In this document: positions 47,020-56,335 of the stretch, piece after piece
Layout of the letters: the number at the start of each line of letters is the position of its first letter
Position numbering within the stretch: position 1 is the stretch's first letter
Source: Marinobacter sp. Arc7-DN-1
GTDB taxonomy: Bacteria > Pseudomonadota > Gammaproteobacteria > Pseudomonadales > Oleiphilaceae
Assembly (NCBI RefSeq): GCF_003441595.1
Contig: NZ_CP031848.1
Location: forward strand, 1,488,001 to 1,552,000
Length of the DNA: 64,000 nt
Direction: 5' to 3'
Notes under the pieces: model-generated
Database searches by the model: none
The model's input: the letters and a program-made list of their open reading frames with translations, nothing else
Told to the model about the DNA's origin: nothing
Translations under genes and position numbers: made by a program

Positions 47020-48381
47020 CTAGTCGGCGAAGTCAATACCCTTCGCCCGGGCCCGTTCACGGGCGTTGGGGTTCACCGATGGCCGGAAGGGCACTTCCAC
47101 CACCTCCGCCTCCACAGCGGTTGAGCCATCCGCCGCGGCATATTCCACCGGAAGGTGCACGGTCAAGCTGCTGCCAATACTGCTCAGATCAAACGGCACA
47201 TAGGCCAGCGCGATGTTCGTCTCCAGTTCCGGCGAGTACCAGGGTGACGTGACATAGCCCTCCGGCTCGCCACCATCGGGCCCGCTGATCAGCCAGAAAT
47301 CATTGGCGTAGTCAGTCACCTTGCCGCCGCCAAAGCGGATGCCCACCATAATGTGGCTGAACGGCGGACGACCGGCATCCAACTGCTCACGAACCTTCTC
47401 CAGCGTCTGCTTGCCGATATAATCCGCATCTTTGTTGCGCGGCACCTGGTAGGCCAGGTTGCACTGGAATGGCAGGGTTTCCTGATCCACATCCTGGCCC
47501 CAGGAAAGAATGCCCGCGGCTATCCGGCGATGGTGTGCGGGCGCTATCACCCGCAGGTTGTGCGGTTCACCGGCCGCAAGCACTGTGTACCAGAGGTCCT
47601 CGGCGTATTTAGTCGCTTCCTTGAGGTAAATCTCGTAACCCTTCTCTCCGGTGAAACCGGTCTGGGAAACGATGACATCGTGGCCCGCCACCTGGCCTTC
47701 CATCAGTCCATAGTAGGGAATGTCTTTCACGCCCTCACCGAACAGATCCGTCATAAGTGCCTCGGACTTGGGACCCTGGATCTGGACCGGTGCCACATCG
47801 ATTTCCGCGATGCTGACGTTGAAGCCCATACCGACGTTTACGCCCCGCAGCCAGAATTCCAGATCACTGTCGGAAAGGGAGAACCAGAATTCGTCCTCGG
47901 CCACCCGAAGCAATACCGGGTCATTGAGGATACCGCCGTCCTCGTTGCACAGGATGACGTACTTGCCCCGCATGGGTTTGATCTTGGTAGCGTCCCGGGT
48001 GATCACATAGTTCACGAAGCGCTCCGCATCCGGACCCTTGACCTGGATCTGGCGCTCCACCGCCACGTTCCACATGGTAACGTCGTGTATCAGCGACTCG
48101 TATTCCACCATGGCACCACCGTCTTCCGGGCGGACATAACCCCGGGGATGGTACATGCGGTTGTAAACGGTCGCCCGCCAGCAGCCCGCCTCGTAGGCCA
48201 GGTGCCAATACGGCGACTTGCGGACCCGTGTGGAAATCAGCATCTCCACCGGCGTGGGGCCGGACTGACGCAGGTTGATGGGTACGCGGCGATCCGACTG
48301 GTCGACGCTGTCGGGCTGGCGCGCGGCACCGGCCCGTTGTTGCGGATCATCCTGAGGTACTTGTTCGAATTTAACGGCCAT
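47020..48381 (-). CDS. GcvT-family THF-dependent methyltransferase/demethylase (DmdA/LigM-like)
   Basis: 453 residues of the aminomethyltransferase fold. The N-terminal TPVEMLISTRVRKSPYW followed by VEYESLIHDVTMWNVAVER resembles the layout of folate-dependent demethylases such as DmdA (DMSP) and LigM (vanillate), and differs from glycine-cleavage GcvT, which is about 365 residues. Folate-site regions include QTGFTGEKGYEIYL and GILSWGQDVDQETLPFQ. It heads an operon with the MetF-like gene and fhs, so it probably moves a methyl group onto THF for oxidation to formate. Substrate unknown: DMSP, betaine-type amines or an aromatic ether are all possible. Confidence 0.75.
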   Translation of the reverse strand: MAVKFEQVPQDDPQQRAGAARQPDSVDQSDRRVPINLRQSGPTPVEMLISTRVRKSPYWHLAYEAGCWRATVYNRMYHPRGYVRPEDGGAMVEYESLIHDVTMWNVAVERQIQVKGPDAERFVNYVITRDATKIKPMRGKYVILCNEDGGILNDPVLLRVAEDEFWFSLSDSDLEFWLRGVNVGMGFNVSIAEIDVAPVQIQGPKSEALMTDLFGEGVKDIPYYGLMEGQVAGHDVIVSQTGFTGEKGYEIYLKEATKYAEDLWYTVLAAGEPHNLRVIAPAHHRRIAAGILSWGQDVDQETLPFQCNLAYQVPRNKDADYIGKQTLEKVREQLDAGRPPFSHIMVGIRFGGGKVTDYANDFWLISGPDGGEPEGYVTSPWYSPELETNIALAYVPFDLSSIGSSLTVHLPVEYAAADGSTAVEAEVVEVPFRPSVNPNARERARAKGIDFAD

Positions 48382-48635
48382 TGCTATCTCCCCCTTACCG
48401 GGTTGTCGATAGCCCTAATGTGACCGTCTTTCGGTTTTCCGGGAGGAACCAATACGACACGGATTCGACTAAAAGCGGCAGAGGGTTGGCCGCAGCTCCA
48501 GAAAAGCACCGCTGGATAACCCGTGTCAGGCCACCGAAAAAATCGCTTGCCATAGTACGTAGCCTCACAGCCTTACTGGCACCGACCGGCTGCGCCTCGA
48601 TCAGCACGCGGCCGGATAACAGCAGCCGCGCCGGA

Positions 48636-49631
48636 TTAAAGCTTCACCATCAACTTACCCTTGTTCTCGCCGGTCAGGAACAGGTTCAGGCCGTTCATGG
48701 CCGATTCCAACCCTTCCAGAACGTGTGTCCGGTATTTGATCTGTCCCTTCTGAACATAGGGTGTGAGCTTGGCGTGCAGCTCCTTCGTCCTGTGCCAATG
48801 ATCAGGCATGGTGAAACCCTGGATCGACAGGCGTTTCTTGATGATGCGCATCCAGTTGGGGCCGGGACGAGGGTTCGCTGAGGTGTAATCGGCAATCATT
48901 CCGCACACCACAATACGGCCGTGCGCATTCATCCGCTCGAACACGTAGTCCTGGACCGGACCACCGGTGTTCTCGAAGTAGACGTCGATACCCTCCGGGG
49001 CCAGTTCATCCAGTTTCGCGCCCAGGTCGTCGGTCCTGTAGTTCACGGCACCGTCGAAGCCCAGTTCATTGACAATCCAGTCCGCCTTTTCATCGCTGCC
49101 GACGACACCGATAACCCGCAGACCATCGGCCCTGGCCAACTGCCCCACGATCGAGCCGACAGAGCCGGCGGCACCGGATACCACCAGGGTTTCACCCGGC
49201 TTGGGGTCACCATAACCATACAGCCCCTGGGTGGCGGTCAGACCGGGCAGGGCAAAAACCGACAGTACCATTTCCGGCGGCAGGCTTTTATCCACCTTGT
49301 TCACGCCCGTACCATCCGTCAGGGCCATTTCCTGCCAGCCAAACATCCCCATGACCTGGTCACCCACGGCAAAATCCGGGTGATTCGAAGCGACGACCTC
49401 GCCAATGCCCGATGAACGCATGACGTCACCCAACTCCACCCGGGGAATGTAGCTATCGGTGTCCTCACTCATCCAGCCCATCATGGCCGGGTCGAGAGAC
49501 ATATAGGTCTGCCGGACCAGAAATTCACCTTCGGCGGGTTCCGGAACGGTGTTTTCCACCACCTCGAACAGCTCCGGGCCGACAGTCCCCGCAGGCCGCT
49601 TCACCAGGTTAATCGCTTTATAGGTACTCAT
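48636..49631 (-). CDS. NADP-dependent medium-chain oxidoreductase (leukotriene B4/CurA type)
   Basis: 331 residues of the zinc-free MDR family. Nucleotide-binding region VSGAAGSVGSIVGQLARADG (about residues 152-171), an N-terminal RPAGTVGPELFEVVE and the C-terminal VLEGLESAMNGLNLFLTGENKGK are typical of alkenal/one and curcumin-type double-bond reductases. It probably reduces alpha,beta-unsaturated ketones or aldehydes with NADPH. The 254 bases before the GcvT-type gene hold no convincing gene; one 70-codon frame there looks non-coding. Confidence 0.9.
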   Translation of the reverse strand: MSTYKAINLVKRPAGTVGPELFEVVENTVPEPAEGEFLVRQTYMSLDPAMMGWMSEDTDSYIPRVELGDVMRSSGIGEVVASNHPDFAVGDQVMGMFGWQEMALTDGTGVNKVDKSLPPEMVLSVFALPGLTATQGLYGYGDPKPGETLVVSGAAGSVGSIVGQLARADGLRVIGVVGSDEKADWIVNELGFDGAVNYRTDDLGAKLDELAPEGIDVYFENTGGPVQDYVFERMNAHGRIVVCGMIADYTSANPRPGPNWMRIIKKRLSIQGFTMPDHWHRTKELHAKLTPYVQKGQIKYRTHVLEGLESAMNGLNLFLTGENKGKLMVKL

Positions 49632-49822
49632 TGGCTGACTATCTCCTGCAGTGCGTGAAAGAACCGTTGATAATCACTGATATGGGGACAGGAGCCCTTC
49701 CTTAAAAGGGCACGACCGTAGTCCTTGCCCACGCCGGGTTTCTCAAAGACGCCCAAAGACTAATCCAGAACGCCAAAACTTAGTAACCAAAGGTTATTTA
49801 CACAACAGAGAGACAGCCGTAT

Positions 49823-49847
49823 ATTAAGTGACCATCGTTCACTTAAT
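49823..49847 (+). promoter_or_regulatory. Palindromic operator of the SDR-TetR operon
   Basis: ATTAAGTGA and TCACTTAAT are perfect 9-base inverted arms around a 7-base spacer, ending 12 bases before the SDR start codon. This is the size and place of a TetR-family operator, and a TetR gene is the next gene but one. Autoregulation is inferred. Confidence 0.65.
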
Positions 49848-49859
49848 AAGGAAAACACC

Positions 49860-50621
49860 ATGAACTATGTGCTCATCACCGGCGCCAGTGCCGGCATAGG
49901 CGAAGAGTTCGCCCGCGCTCTGGCTGCCGAAAAGCAGAACCTGATTCTTGTGGCCCGTCGTGAAGACCGCCTGGCCTCCCTGGCTACCGAGCTTTCAGAA
50001 AGATCCGGCGTATCCGTCGAGGTTCTGGCTGCCGACCTGGCCACAGCCGAGGGCGCCGAAAACGTTGTCTCGGCCGTTACTTCAGCCGGATGGAAGCTTA
50101 CCGGCCTGATCAACAATGCCGGTTTTGGCGACCGCGGCAGCTTCAGCGACCTCTCACTGGAACGCCAGCTCAACATGATTCAGGTGAACGTGACATCGCT
50201 GGTTGCGCTGACCTGGAAACTCCTGCCCAACCTGAAAGAGAACCGGGACAGCTTCATCGTTAACGTCGCCTCCACCGCAGCGTTTCAGGCGGGGCCCGGC
50301 ATGGCCATTTACTACGCCACGAAGGCCTTTGTATTGTCCTTTTCCGAAGCACTGCACGAGGAATTACGAGGCTCAGGCGTTGCCGTAAGCGCACTCTGCC
50401 CGGGAGCGACAGCGTCAGAGTTCGCAGCTGAAGCCAATATGACGGACACCAGGCTCTTCAAAGCCGGCACCATGTCAGCCGAAGCGGTGGCAACCACAGC
50501 ACTGGCCAGACGCCGCAGTGCCATCGTCATCCCGGGACTGCGTAACCGGTTGATGGTATGGTTGGGCAAACTTTCCCCCCGACTCATTACCAGGCGCCTC
50601 GCAGGCTGGTTACAGGCGTAA
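49860..50621 (+). CDS. Short-chain dehydrogenase/reductase
   Basis: 253 residues, classical SDR with the cofactor motif TGASAGIGEEFARAL (residues 6-20), NNAGFG, the catalytic Ser in VASTAAFQ and the catalytic pair YYATKAFVLSFSEAL (Y-x3-K). The C-terminus is extended by a basic amphipathic segment (RNRLMVWLGKLSPRLITRRL), as in YqjQ/DltE-type SDRs that associate with membranes. The substrate is unknown, perhaps a lipid ketone. It is followed 6 bases later by a TetR gene and preceded by the operator at 49823-49847. Confidence 0.9.
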   Translation: MNYVLITGASAGIGEEFARALAAEKQNLILVARREDRLASLATELSERSGVSVEVLAADLATAEGAENVVSAVTSAGWKLTGLINNAGFGDRGSFSDLSLERQLNMIQVNVTSLVALTWKLLPNLKENRDSFIVNVASTAAFQAGPGMAIYYATKAFVLSFSEALHEELRGSGVAVSALCPGATASEFAAEANMTDTRLFKAGTMSAEAVATTALARRRSAIVIPGLRNRLMVWLGKLSPRLITRRLAGWLQA

Positions 50622-50627
50622 GAAACG

Positions 50628-51269
50628 ATGACAATCAGGCTTTGTGGTGGCAAGCAGCGCGCACGCACGGAAGCGGAAAAAATCACAAGGGAACAGCAGA
50701 TTCTCGATGCGGCGGCAGAGCTGTTCGTTAGTCGCAGCTATGACAAGCTGACACTAGCCGATGTGGCAGCAGCAAGTGGGCTGACCAAGGCTGCGCTGTA
50801 CCGATATTTCAGGAGCAAAGAGCTGCTGTTCATCGCCGTCTACAAGCGTGCTTTCAGAGCCGTGGTGCACGAGGCGCAATCCAGAGAGTCGATGACGTTG
50901 CCCGAGGATCTGACCGGACTCTTGGTCGCGCATCCTCTTTTTTGCGGCCTCACCGCCATATTACACGTTGCCCTGGAAACCGGGCTGACCGAGCAGGAGG
51001 CCCGCGATTTCAAACTGTTCTTACTGGAACAATCACAACAGCTGGCAGCACCCATTAAGTCCGCCAGCGGTCGCGATGACGCCGCCTGTTTTCATTTTCT
51101 CATGCAATGCCAACAGGCGCTGATCGGATGCTGGCATATGACCCATCCGCCCGCCGCCGCGCGCAAGGCCATGGAACAACCGCCGTTAACGGTATTCAAA
51201 ATGGCGTTCGAGCCGACGCTGCGGAGCCATCTTCGGGCACTGACCTGTGCTTTTGTGGCCCAGCCATGA
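50628..51269 (+). CDS. TetR-family transcriptional regulator
   Basis: 213 residues; the N-terminal helix-turn-helix (ILDAAAELFVSRSYDKLTLA then SGLTKAALYRYFRSKE, about residues 25-65) is intact and the C-terminal ligand-binding part is helical. Ligand unknown. It is the second gene of the SDR operon, and the perfect palindrome upstream of that operon is its likely binding site, making a simple negative feedback unit. Confidence 0.9.
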   Translation: MTIRLCGGKQRARTEAEKITREQQILDAAAELFVSRSYDKLTLADVAAASGLTKAALYRYFRSKELLFIAVYKRAFRAVVHEAQSRESMTLPEDLTGLLVAHPLFCGLTAILHVALETGLTEQEARDFKLFLLEQSQQLAAPIKSASGRDDAACFHFLMQCQQALIGCWHMTHPPAAARKAMEQPPLTVFKMAFEPTLRSHLRALTCAFVAQP

Positions 51270-51330
51270 GCTGAGCCCAGGTTTTCGAGCACAAGTCAGC
51301 AAGATCAGCAATACTTCCGGGCCCTTTGCT

Positions 51331-52377
51331 TCAGCATATACGGGGCAGCTGTTCGCCGGAGAGTCTGTCGATGACCCGGCTGGCGCCAATCATACTGGAA
51401 GCCGTAACCAAGCCGGCGGCCCCTTGCACAAAATGGCCGATTTCAACGGCCGCCTCGCTCACCGGGTACCTCCGGAGCACATCCACTGCCCGGGCAACAT
51501 CCGGTTCAGCCACGACGGCGATAAAGCGGCCTTCGTTGGCCACATGCAGTGGGTCCAGCCCCAGCAGCTCGCAAAAGGCAGACACATCTTCGCGAACCGG
51601 GATATCGGCCTCACGGATCTCCGCTGCCACCCCGGCACTTTCCGAGACTTCCACCAACGCACTGGCCAGGCCTCCGCGGGTAAGGTCACGAAGGCAATGC
51701 ACATCCACCCCCGCTTCCAGCAACGCCAGGACCGGCGGCGCGACCGAAGCGCAGTCGCTCTCAATCGCCGATTCCAGGTCAAGCTTCTCCCGCGCAGTCA
51801 TCACTGCGACGCCGTGGCGTCCAAGGTCGCCACTGAGCAGAATCCGGTCGCCAGGCCGCACCCGGGCAGGCGCCACCGGCTGTGGCGCCACAACTCGCCC
51901 GACTCCGGCGGTGTTGATGTACAAACCATCCGCCTTGCCGCGTTCCACCACCTTGAGGTCGCCGGTCACGATTTGCACGCCAGCTTCGAGGGCTGCGGCA
52001 GCCATGGAATCGACAACCCGGCGCAACGTAGCCAGCGGCAAACCCTCTTCGAGAATAAAACCGGCACTCAGGTATTGCGGCCTGGCCCCGCACATGGCGA
52101 GGTCGTTGACCGTGCCATGCACCGCCATAGTACCGATATCAGAACCCGGAAAGAACAGCGGCCGCACCACGTAGGAGTCCGTCGTGAACGCCATGGCACC
52201 GGGCATATCGACCACGGCGCCGTCGTGTTGCCGTGCCAGCCAGGGATTATCAAACGCCGGACGAAAAATACCATCAAGCAACTGGGCCATGGCCCGGCCG
52301 CCACCACCGTGGGCTATTTTCACCACCTCATGGTCATCGTTCATCGGCGGGCAATGATTGTCGCAGCTGTCACTCAC
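51331..52377 (-). CDS. hypE: Hydrogenase maturation protein HypE
   Basis: 348 residues of the PurM/HypE ATP-binding fold: [15 protein letters not shown] at the N-terminus, [19 protein letters not shown] (about residue 53) and a C-terminus ending PRIC. The final Cys is the residue that HypF carbamoylates and HypE dehydrates to thiocyanate, the precursor of the cyanide ligands of the NiFe site. The GTG start at 52377 overlaps hypD by 8 bases. It is the last gene of the hydrogenase operon. Confidence 0.95.
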   Translation of the reverse strand: MSDSCDNHCPPMNDDHEVVKIAHGGGGRAMAQLLDGIFRPAFDNPWLARQHDGAVVDMPGAMAFTTDSYVVRPLFFPGSDIGTMAVHGTVNDLAMCGARPQYLSAGFILEEGLPLATLRRVVDSMAAAALEAGVQIVTGDLKVVERGKADGLYINTAGVGRVVAPQPVAPARVRPGDRILLSGDLGRHGVAVMTAREKLDLESAIESDCASVAPPVLALLEAGVDVHCLRDLTRGGLASALVEVSESAGVAAEIREADIPVREDVSAFCELLGLDPLHVANEGRFIAVVAEPDVARAVDVLRRYPVSEAAVEIGHFVQGAAGLVTASSMIGASRVIDRLSGEQLPRIC

Positions 52378-53476
52378 GCGCTGAACCTCCGGTCGGTCGT
52401 CGGTAACGATAATAGGCGGCGCAGGCGCCTTCCTCGGACACCATCGTCACGCCGAGGGGGCGTTCCGGAGTGCAGCGGGAGCCGAAGGCGGGGCATTGGT
52501 CCGGGCGGATTTCGCCCCGCAGCACTGCCCCACTGAGGCAGTCACCCCGCATCTCAGCCTCGCCGTTCACTGCGCCGAAACGGGTTTCTGCGTCGTAGGA
52601 TCGGTAGGCGGGTGACAACCCAAGACCACTGTCAGGTATGTCTCCCATGCCCCGCCATTGCCTGGGCACCACCTGGAAGACCGCCTGCATTACCTGCTGG
52701 GCCATGGCGTTCCCCGGGCGGCGGACGGCCCGGCTGTACTGGTTTTCAACACAGCTCTCACCCTGCTCCAGCTGACGCACGCAGCGGTAGACTCCCTCCA
52801 GGATATCCAGCGGTTCAAAGCCGGTCACCACAATGGGCACGCCGTGCTTACGGGCAATGGGTTCATACTCTTCATACCCGGTGATCGTGCAGACATGGCC
52901 GGCCGCCAGGAACCCCTGAACCCGGTTGCCCGGGCGCTCCAGCAAGGCGCGAATCGCCGGTGGCACCAGCACTTGCGAGACCAGCACCGAGAAATTCCCG
53001 AGCCCCTCCCGCTGGGCCTGATAGACCGCCATGGCATTGGCCGGGGCTGTGGTTTCAAATCCGACGGCAAAAAAAACCACTTCATGCCTCGGATTCTGCC
53101 GGGCCACCGTCAGCGCCTCGAGCGGCGAATACACCACCCGGACATCCGCGCCCCGCGCCCTGGCAGCGGACAGGTCCGATTGGGTCCCGGGCACTCGCAG
53201 CATATCGCCGAAAGTACATAGGATGACCCGTGGAAGCGCGGCGATTTCGAGGGCTTTGTCAATGTAGGCGATGGGAGTCACACACACCGGGCACCCCGGA
53301 CCATGGATCAGGGAGATTGCTTCCGGCAGCAACTGATCGATCCCGAAGCGAACGATGGCGTGGGTCTGCCCCCCACATACCTCCATGAGAGTCCAGGGAC
53401 GGGTGGTGATGCGGGCAATGGCATCGGCATACCCCCGGGCAGCATCGGGCGCGCGATATTCGTCACGGTACTTCAT
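52370..53476 (-). CDS. hypD: Hydrogenase maturation protein HypD
   Basis: 368 residues. Conserved Cys-containing signatures are all visible: [11 protein letters not shown] (about 34), [12 protein letters not shown] (about 60), [25 protein letters not shown] and the C-terminal [12 protein letters not shown] with [11 protein letters not shown]. HypD holds a 4Fe-4S cluster and, with HypC, builds the Fe(CN)2CO unit. The start at 53476 overlaps the hypC stop by 4 bases (ATGA). A longer frame runs back into hypC. Confidence 0.95.
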   Translation of the reverse strand: MKYRDEYRAPDAARGYADAIARITTRPWTLMEVCGGQTHAIVRFGIDQLLPEAISLIHGPGCPVCVTPIAYIDKALEIAALPRVILCTFGDMLRVPGTQSDLSAARARGADVRVVYSPLEALTVARQNPRHEVVFFAVGFETTAPANAMAVYQAQREGLGNFSVLVSQVLVPPAIRALLERPGNRVQGFLAAGHVCTITGYEEYEPIARKHGVPIVVTGFEPLDILEGVYRCVRQLEQGESCVENQYSRAVRRPGNAMAQQVMQAVFQVVPRQWRGMGDIPDSGLGLSPAYRSYDAETRFGAVNGEAEMRGDCLSGAVLRGEIRPDQCPAFGSRCTPERPLGVTMVSEEGACAAYYRYRRPTGGSARE

Positions 53477-53748
53477 TGCGGCACCGGCCTTCCTGGCTCC
53501 AGCTCGTCCGCCTCCTGCTCCAGGGTCTCGAGGCACTCGAGGTAATGGAAAACGCGCTCGGCTTCATGCGGGTCCACAATGGTAATGGCAAACCCCACAT
53601 GCACCAGCACATAGTCCTGCTCTCGTACATCGGGCACGTAGGCCAGATTGACCGGCTTGACGATGCCACCAAAATCGACGCGCCCCTGACGGGTGAGTGG
53701 ATCGTCGCCCTCAATGCTGATCACGCGTCCCGGCACGGCCAGACACAT
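53473..53748 (-). CDS. hypC: Hydrogenase maturation chaperone HypC
   Basis: 91 residues starting [14 protein letters not shown], the invariant HypC N-terminus whose Cys2 binds the iron of the assembling cofactor. The body has the usual OB-like pattern ending [19 protein letters not shown]. The frame opens six codons earlier, but the MCLAVPG start is certain for the family. It overlaps hypF by 28 bases and hypD by 4. Confidence 0.95.
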   Translation of the reverse strand: MCLAVPGRVISIEGDDPLTRQGRVDFGGIVKPVNLAYVPDVREQDYVLVHVGFAITIVDPHEAERVFHYLECLETLEQEADELEPGRPVPQ

Positions 53749-56057
53749 GCCCCCTCCCTGCCCCAAAGAGCGCCGGCCGCCCAGGCCAGCTGACCCACCG
53801 CCAGACCGCCATCATTGGGCGGCAGCCGGCACGGCCAGAACACCTGAAATCCGGCCCCCTCAAGGGCTGTTATGGTCAATTCCAGCAGGCAGGCGTTCTG
53901 GAAACAGCCGCCAGCCAACACAACTCTCGACAGTTTAGCCTGTTTCGCCACTGCCACAATGGCGTTGACCAGCCCCTGATGGAAGCCCGCCGCAATCCCG
54001 GATACCGGCTTCCCCCTCCGAAGGTCTTCCAACAATGCGTAAACCGCCGGCGCCCAATCAACCTGCCAGGGCCGGTCGGCTTCCGGCACCGACAGCTCGA
54101 ACCGGTAGGGAGATGCAGTGTCAGTGCGATCCAGGGCTGCCTCCAGCTCGCCCGCTGCCTGCCCCTCGTAACTGGCCTGCAGGCAGATGCCAGTCAGCGC
54201 GGCTACGGCGTCAAAAAGCCGGCCCACACTTGAGGTTTCCGGCGCGTTCAAGCCGGCCTTGAGCGATTGAATCAACAGCTTTCTTTCCGCTTTGGAAAAG
54301 CTGTTCACCGGGGCCAGTGCCTGACACTCCATGACCTGCGCCCCCATCAAGGCATACAGCAGCCCGAAGGCCGAACGGCGGGGTTCTCGCATGGCCGCCT
54401 CGCCACCTGGCAGCCGGAATCGCCGCAGATGCGCCACGCGCTCGTAACCTTGTGAGTCCAGGCGCAGGAATTCTCCGCCCCACAAGGTCTGATCGTCGCC
54501 AACACCACTGCCATCCCACGCCACCCCAAGCACCGGCTCATTGACCCCGTGCTCAGCCATCACGGCCGCTATGTGGGCCACATGATGCTGGACAGCGCAT
54601 TGTTCCTCACCACGGGCCTGGGCGTAGCGCGTTGTGTAATAGTCCGGGTGGCCATCGTGCGCCCAGTGCCGGGGAATGGTGGCAAACAGTTGCTGCAGAT
54701 TATCCGTGGTGCGATCGAGCTCTTTCCGGCTCAGGATGCTGTCCATATCGCCCAGGTGCTGGCTCAACACTACGCCGGCGCGGGTGCTCATGGCCACGGT
54801 GGTTTTCAGGTGGCCTCCGGTGGCGCCCCGGCCGGGAGGCACCTGGATGGGCAGGGCCAGGTTCGGGGAGTAGCCACGTGCACGGCGAAGCAACTGCGTA
54901 CGCCCCGCCACCACCCGGGCCACGGAATCATCCAGTGGTCGTAAAATGGGGCGATCGTGAACCAGAAATCCGTCCGCCAGGTCACCCAGGCGCACCAGGG
55001 CTTCCTCGTTGTCGATGGCAATCGGTTCGCCACTGCGGTTACCGCTGGTGGCAACAACGGGAAACCCCAGATCACCAAGCAGCAGATCGTGTAACGGGGT
55101 GCAAGGCAGCATCACGCCCAGATCCGCCCTGCCCGGAGCGAGGTTGGCCGCCAGATCATGGTTGCGCGCATGGAGCAGGACAATGGGCCGCTCGGCCCCC
55201 ATGAGCAACAGGCTTTCGGGCCCGGAGACCGGGCACATCTGCCGCAAAGATGCCAGTGAACCAAACATGACTGCCAGCGGCTTTCGGGGCCGCCCTTTTC
55301 GTGCGCGTAACGTCTGCACCGAGTGACTATTGCGGGCATCTGCAAGCAGCTGAAACCCGCCCAGCCCTTTAAGCGCGATGATGCCACCTGCCCTCAGCCG
55401 CCTGACCGCCTCGGACAAGGCGGCCTCGCCTTCCGCCAGCACGCAGCCATCACCTTGGCAAAATGCGACACGCGGACCGCATTCCGGACAGGCATTGGGC
55501 TCGGCATGAAAGCGCCGACTCTCCGGATTACGGTATTCCGCCAGACAACGCGGGCACATTTGAAAGTACCTCATCGCCGTGCGTTCGCGATCGTAAGGCA
55601 AACCCTCGATCAGGCTGTAGCGGGGACCGCAGTAAGTGCAGCTGATGAAGGGATACCGGTAACGCCGATTATCGGGATCGTGCAGCTCCCCGGTGCACTG
55701 ACCGCAGGGCGCCAAATCCGCAGGTAAACGTGTGGTGGCAGCGCCCCGCTCCTCACTCTCGCGTACGCGGAACGCCTGAAACGCCGCAGGCCTGGCCAGC
55801 GGTTCCGCACACACCGCCTCCACGCACGCATGCACCGGAGCCTGTTGCTTGAGCGCATCCACCAGGTTCTGCAACGCCTCGGGACGACCCTCAGCCTCAA
55901 TGATCACGCCCTCCGGGGTATTGCCAACCCACCCCGTCAGCCCCAACCCTGTCGCCAGGCGATAGACAAAAGGCCGAAACCCCACGCCCTGAACCACGCC
56001 ATAAACACGAACACGCCAACGAACTGGCGAGGGCTCCGCCCGGCATCTGTCATTCAT
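53721..56057 (-). CDS. hypF: Carbamoyltransferase HypF
   Basis: 778 residues with the full domain set: acylphosphatase-like N-terminus (VRVYGVVQGVGFRPFVYRLA), two zinc-finger pairs (FISCTYCGPR, QMCPRCLAEY, NACPECGPR, about 115-195), a YrdC-like domain (GIIALKGLGGFQLLADA) and the Kae1-like carbamoyltransferase domain (VQHHVAHIAAVMAEHG, AWDGSGVGDD). It makes carbamoyl-AMP from carbamoyl phosphate and loads HypE. It overlaps hypA by 4 bases and hypC by 28 bases. Confidence 0.95.
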   Translation of the reverse strand: MNDRCRAEPSPVRWRVRVYGVVQGVGFRPFVYRLATGLGLTGWVGNTPEGVIIEAEGRPEALQNLVDALKQQAPVHACVEAVCAEPLARPAAFQAFRVRESEERGAATTRLPADLAPCGQCTGELHDPDNRRYRYPFISCTYCGPRYSLIEGLPYDRERTAMRYFQMCPRCLAEYRNPESRRFHAEPNACPECGPRVAFCQGDGCVLAEGEAALSEAVRRLRAGGIIALKGLGGFQLLADARNSHSVQTLRARKGRPRKPLAVMFGSLASLRQMCPVSGPESLLLMGAERPIVLLHARNHDLAANLAPGRADLGVMLPCTPLHDLLLGDLGFPVVATSGNRSGEPIAIDNEEALVRLGDLADGFLVHDRPILRPLDDSVARVVAGRTQLLRRARGYSPNLALPIQVPPGRGATGGHLKTTVAMSTRAGVVLSQHLGDMDSILSRKELDRTTDNLQQLFATIPRHWAHDGHPDYYTTRYAQARGEEQCAVQHHVAHIAAVMAEHGVNEPVLGVAWDGSGVGDDQTLWGGEFLRLDSQGYERVAHLRRFRLPGGEAAMREPRRSAFGLLYALMGAQVMECQALAPVNSFSKAERKLLIQSLKAGLNAPETSSVGRLFDAVAALTGICLQASYEGQAAGELEAALDRTDTASPYRFELSVPEADRPWQVDWAPAVYALLEDLRRGKPVSGIAAGFHQGLVNAIVAVAKQAKLSRVVLAGGCFQNACLLELTITALEGAGFQVFWPCRLPPNDGGLAVGQLAWAAGALWGREGACVWPCRDA

Positions 56058-56335
56058 GGGCCCGACCCATCCTCCGTTTCCAGCTCCAGGCTCTGCAACA
56101 GCACATCCTGGGCATTGGGGTGATTGATGTCATCAGACGTTTCAATCCGGAGGTGGGCCTGGTCCGCGCAGGTACCGGCTGCCTCCTGACGGAAGTGATC
56201 GGTGAAATGTTCCGGCGACATATGGCACAGCGCGCCTAGCCATACCGCAACCTCCACCACCCGTTCGGCCTCTTCGTCCGCGCAAAGCTTCTCCACCCTG
56301 TGAATCAGGTTCCTGACCAGCGCCGTTTCATGCAT
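56054..56335 (-). CDS. hypA: HypA-like nickel protein lacking the zinc site
   Basis: 93 residues beginning [17 protein letters not shown]; the N-terminal His2/Glu3 nickel ligands are present and WLGALCHMSPEHFTDHFRQE matches the HypA nickel domain. Ordinary HypA has about 113-118 residues with two CxxC motifs that bind a structural zinc. Here no CxxC exists; the expected region is replaced by TSDDINHPNAQDVLLQSLEL. It may be a specialised form linked to this hydrogenase type. It overlaps the protease gene by 8 bases and hypF by 4. No hypB lies in the operon. Confidence 0.8.
   Translation of the reverse strand: MHETALVRNLIHRVEKLCADEEAERVVEVAVWLGALCHMSPEHFTDHFRQEAAGTCADQAHLRIETSDDINHPNAQDVLLQSLELETEDGSGP

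Noticed and set aside
48395-48607. 70-codon minus-strand frame between the GcvT-type and MDR genes
   Set aside because: Composition not convincing and no family recognised.
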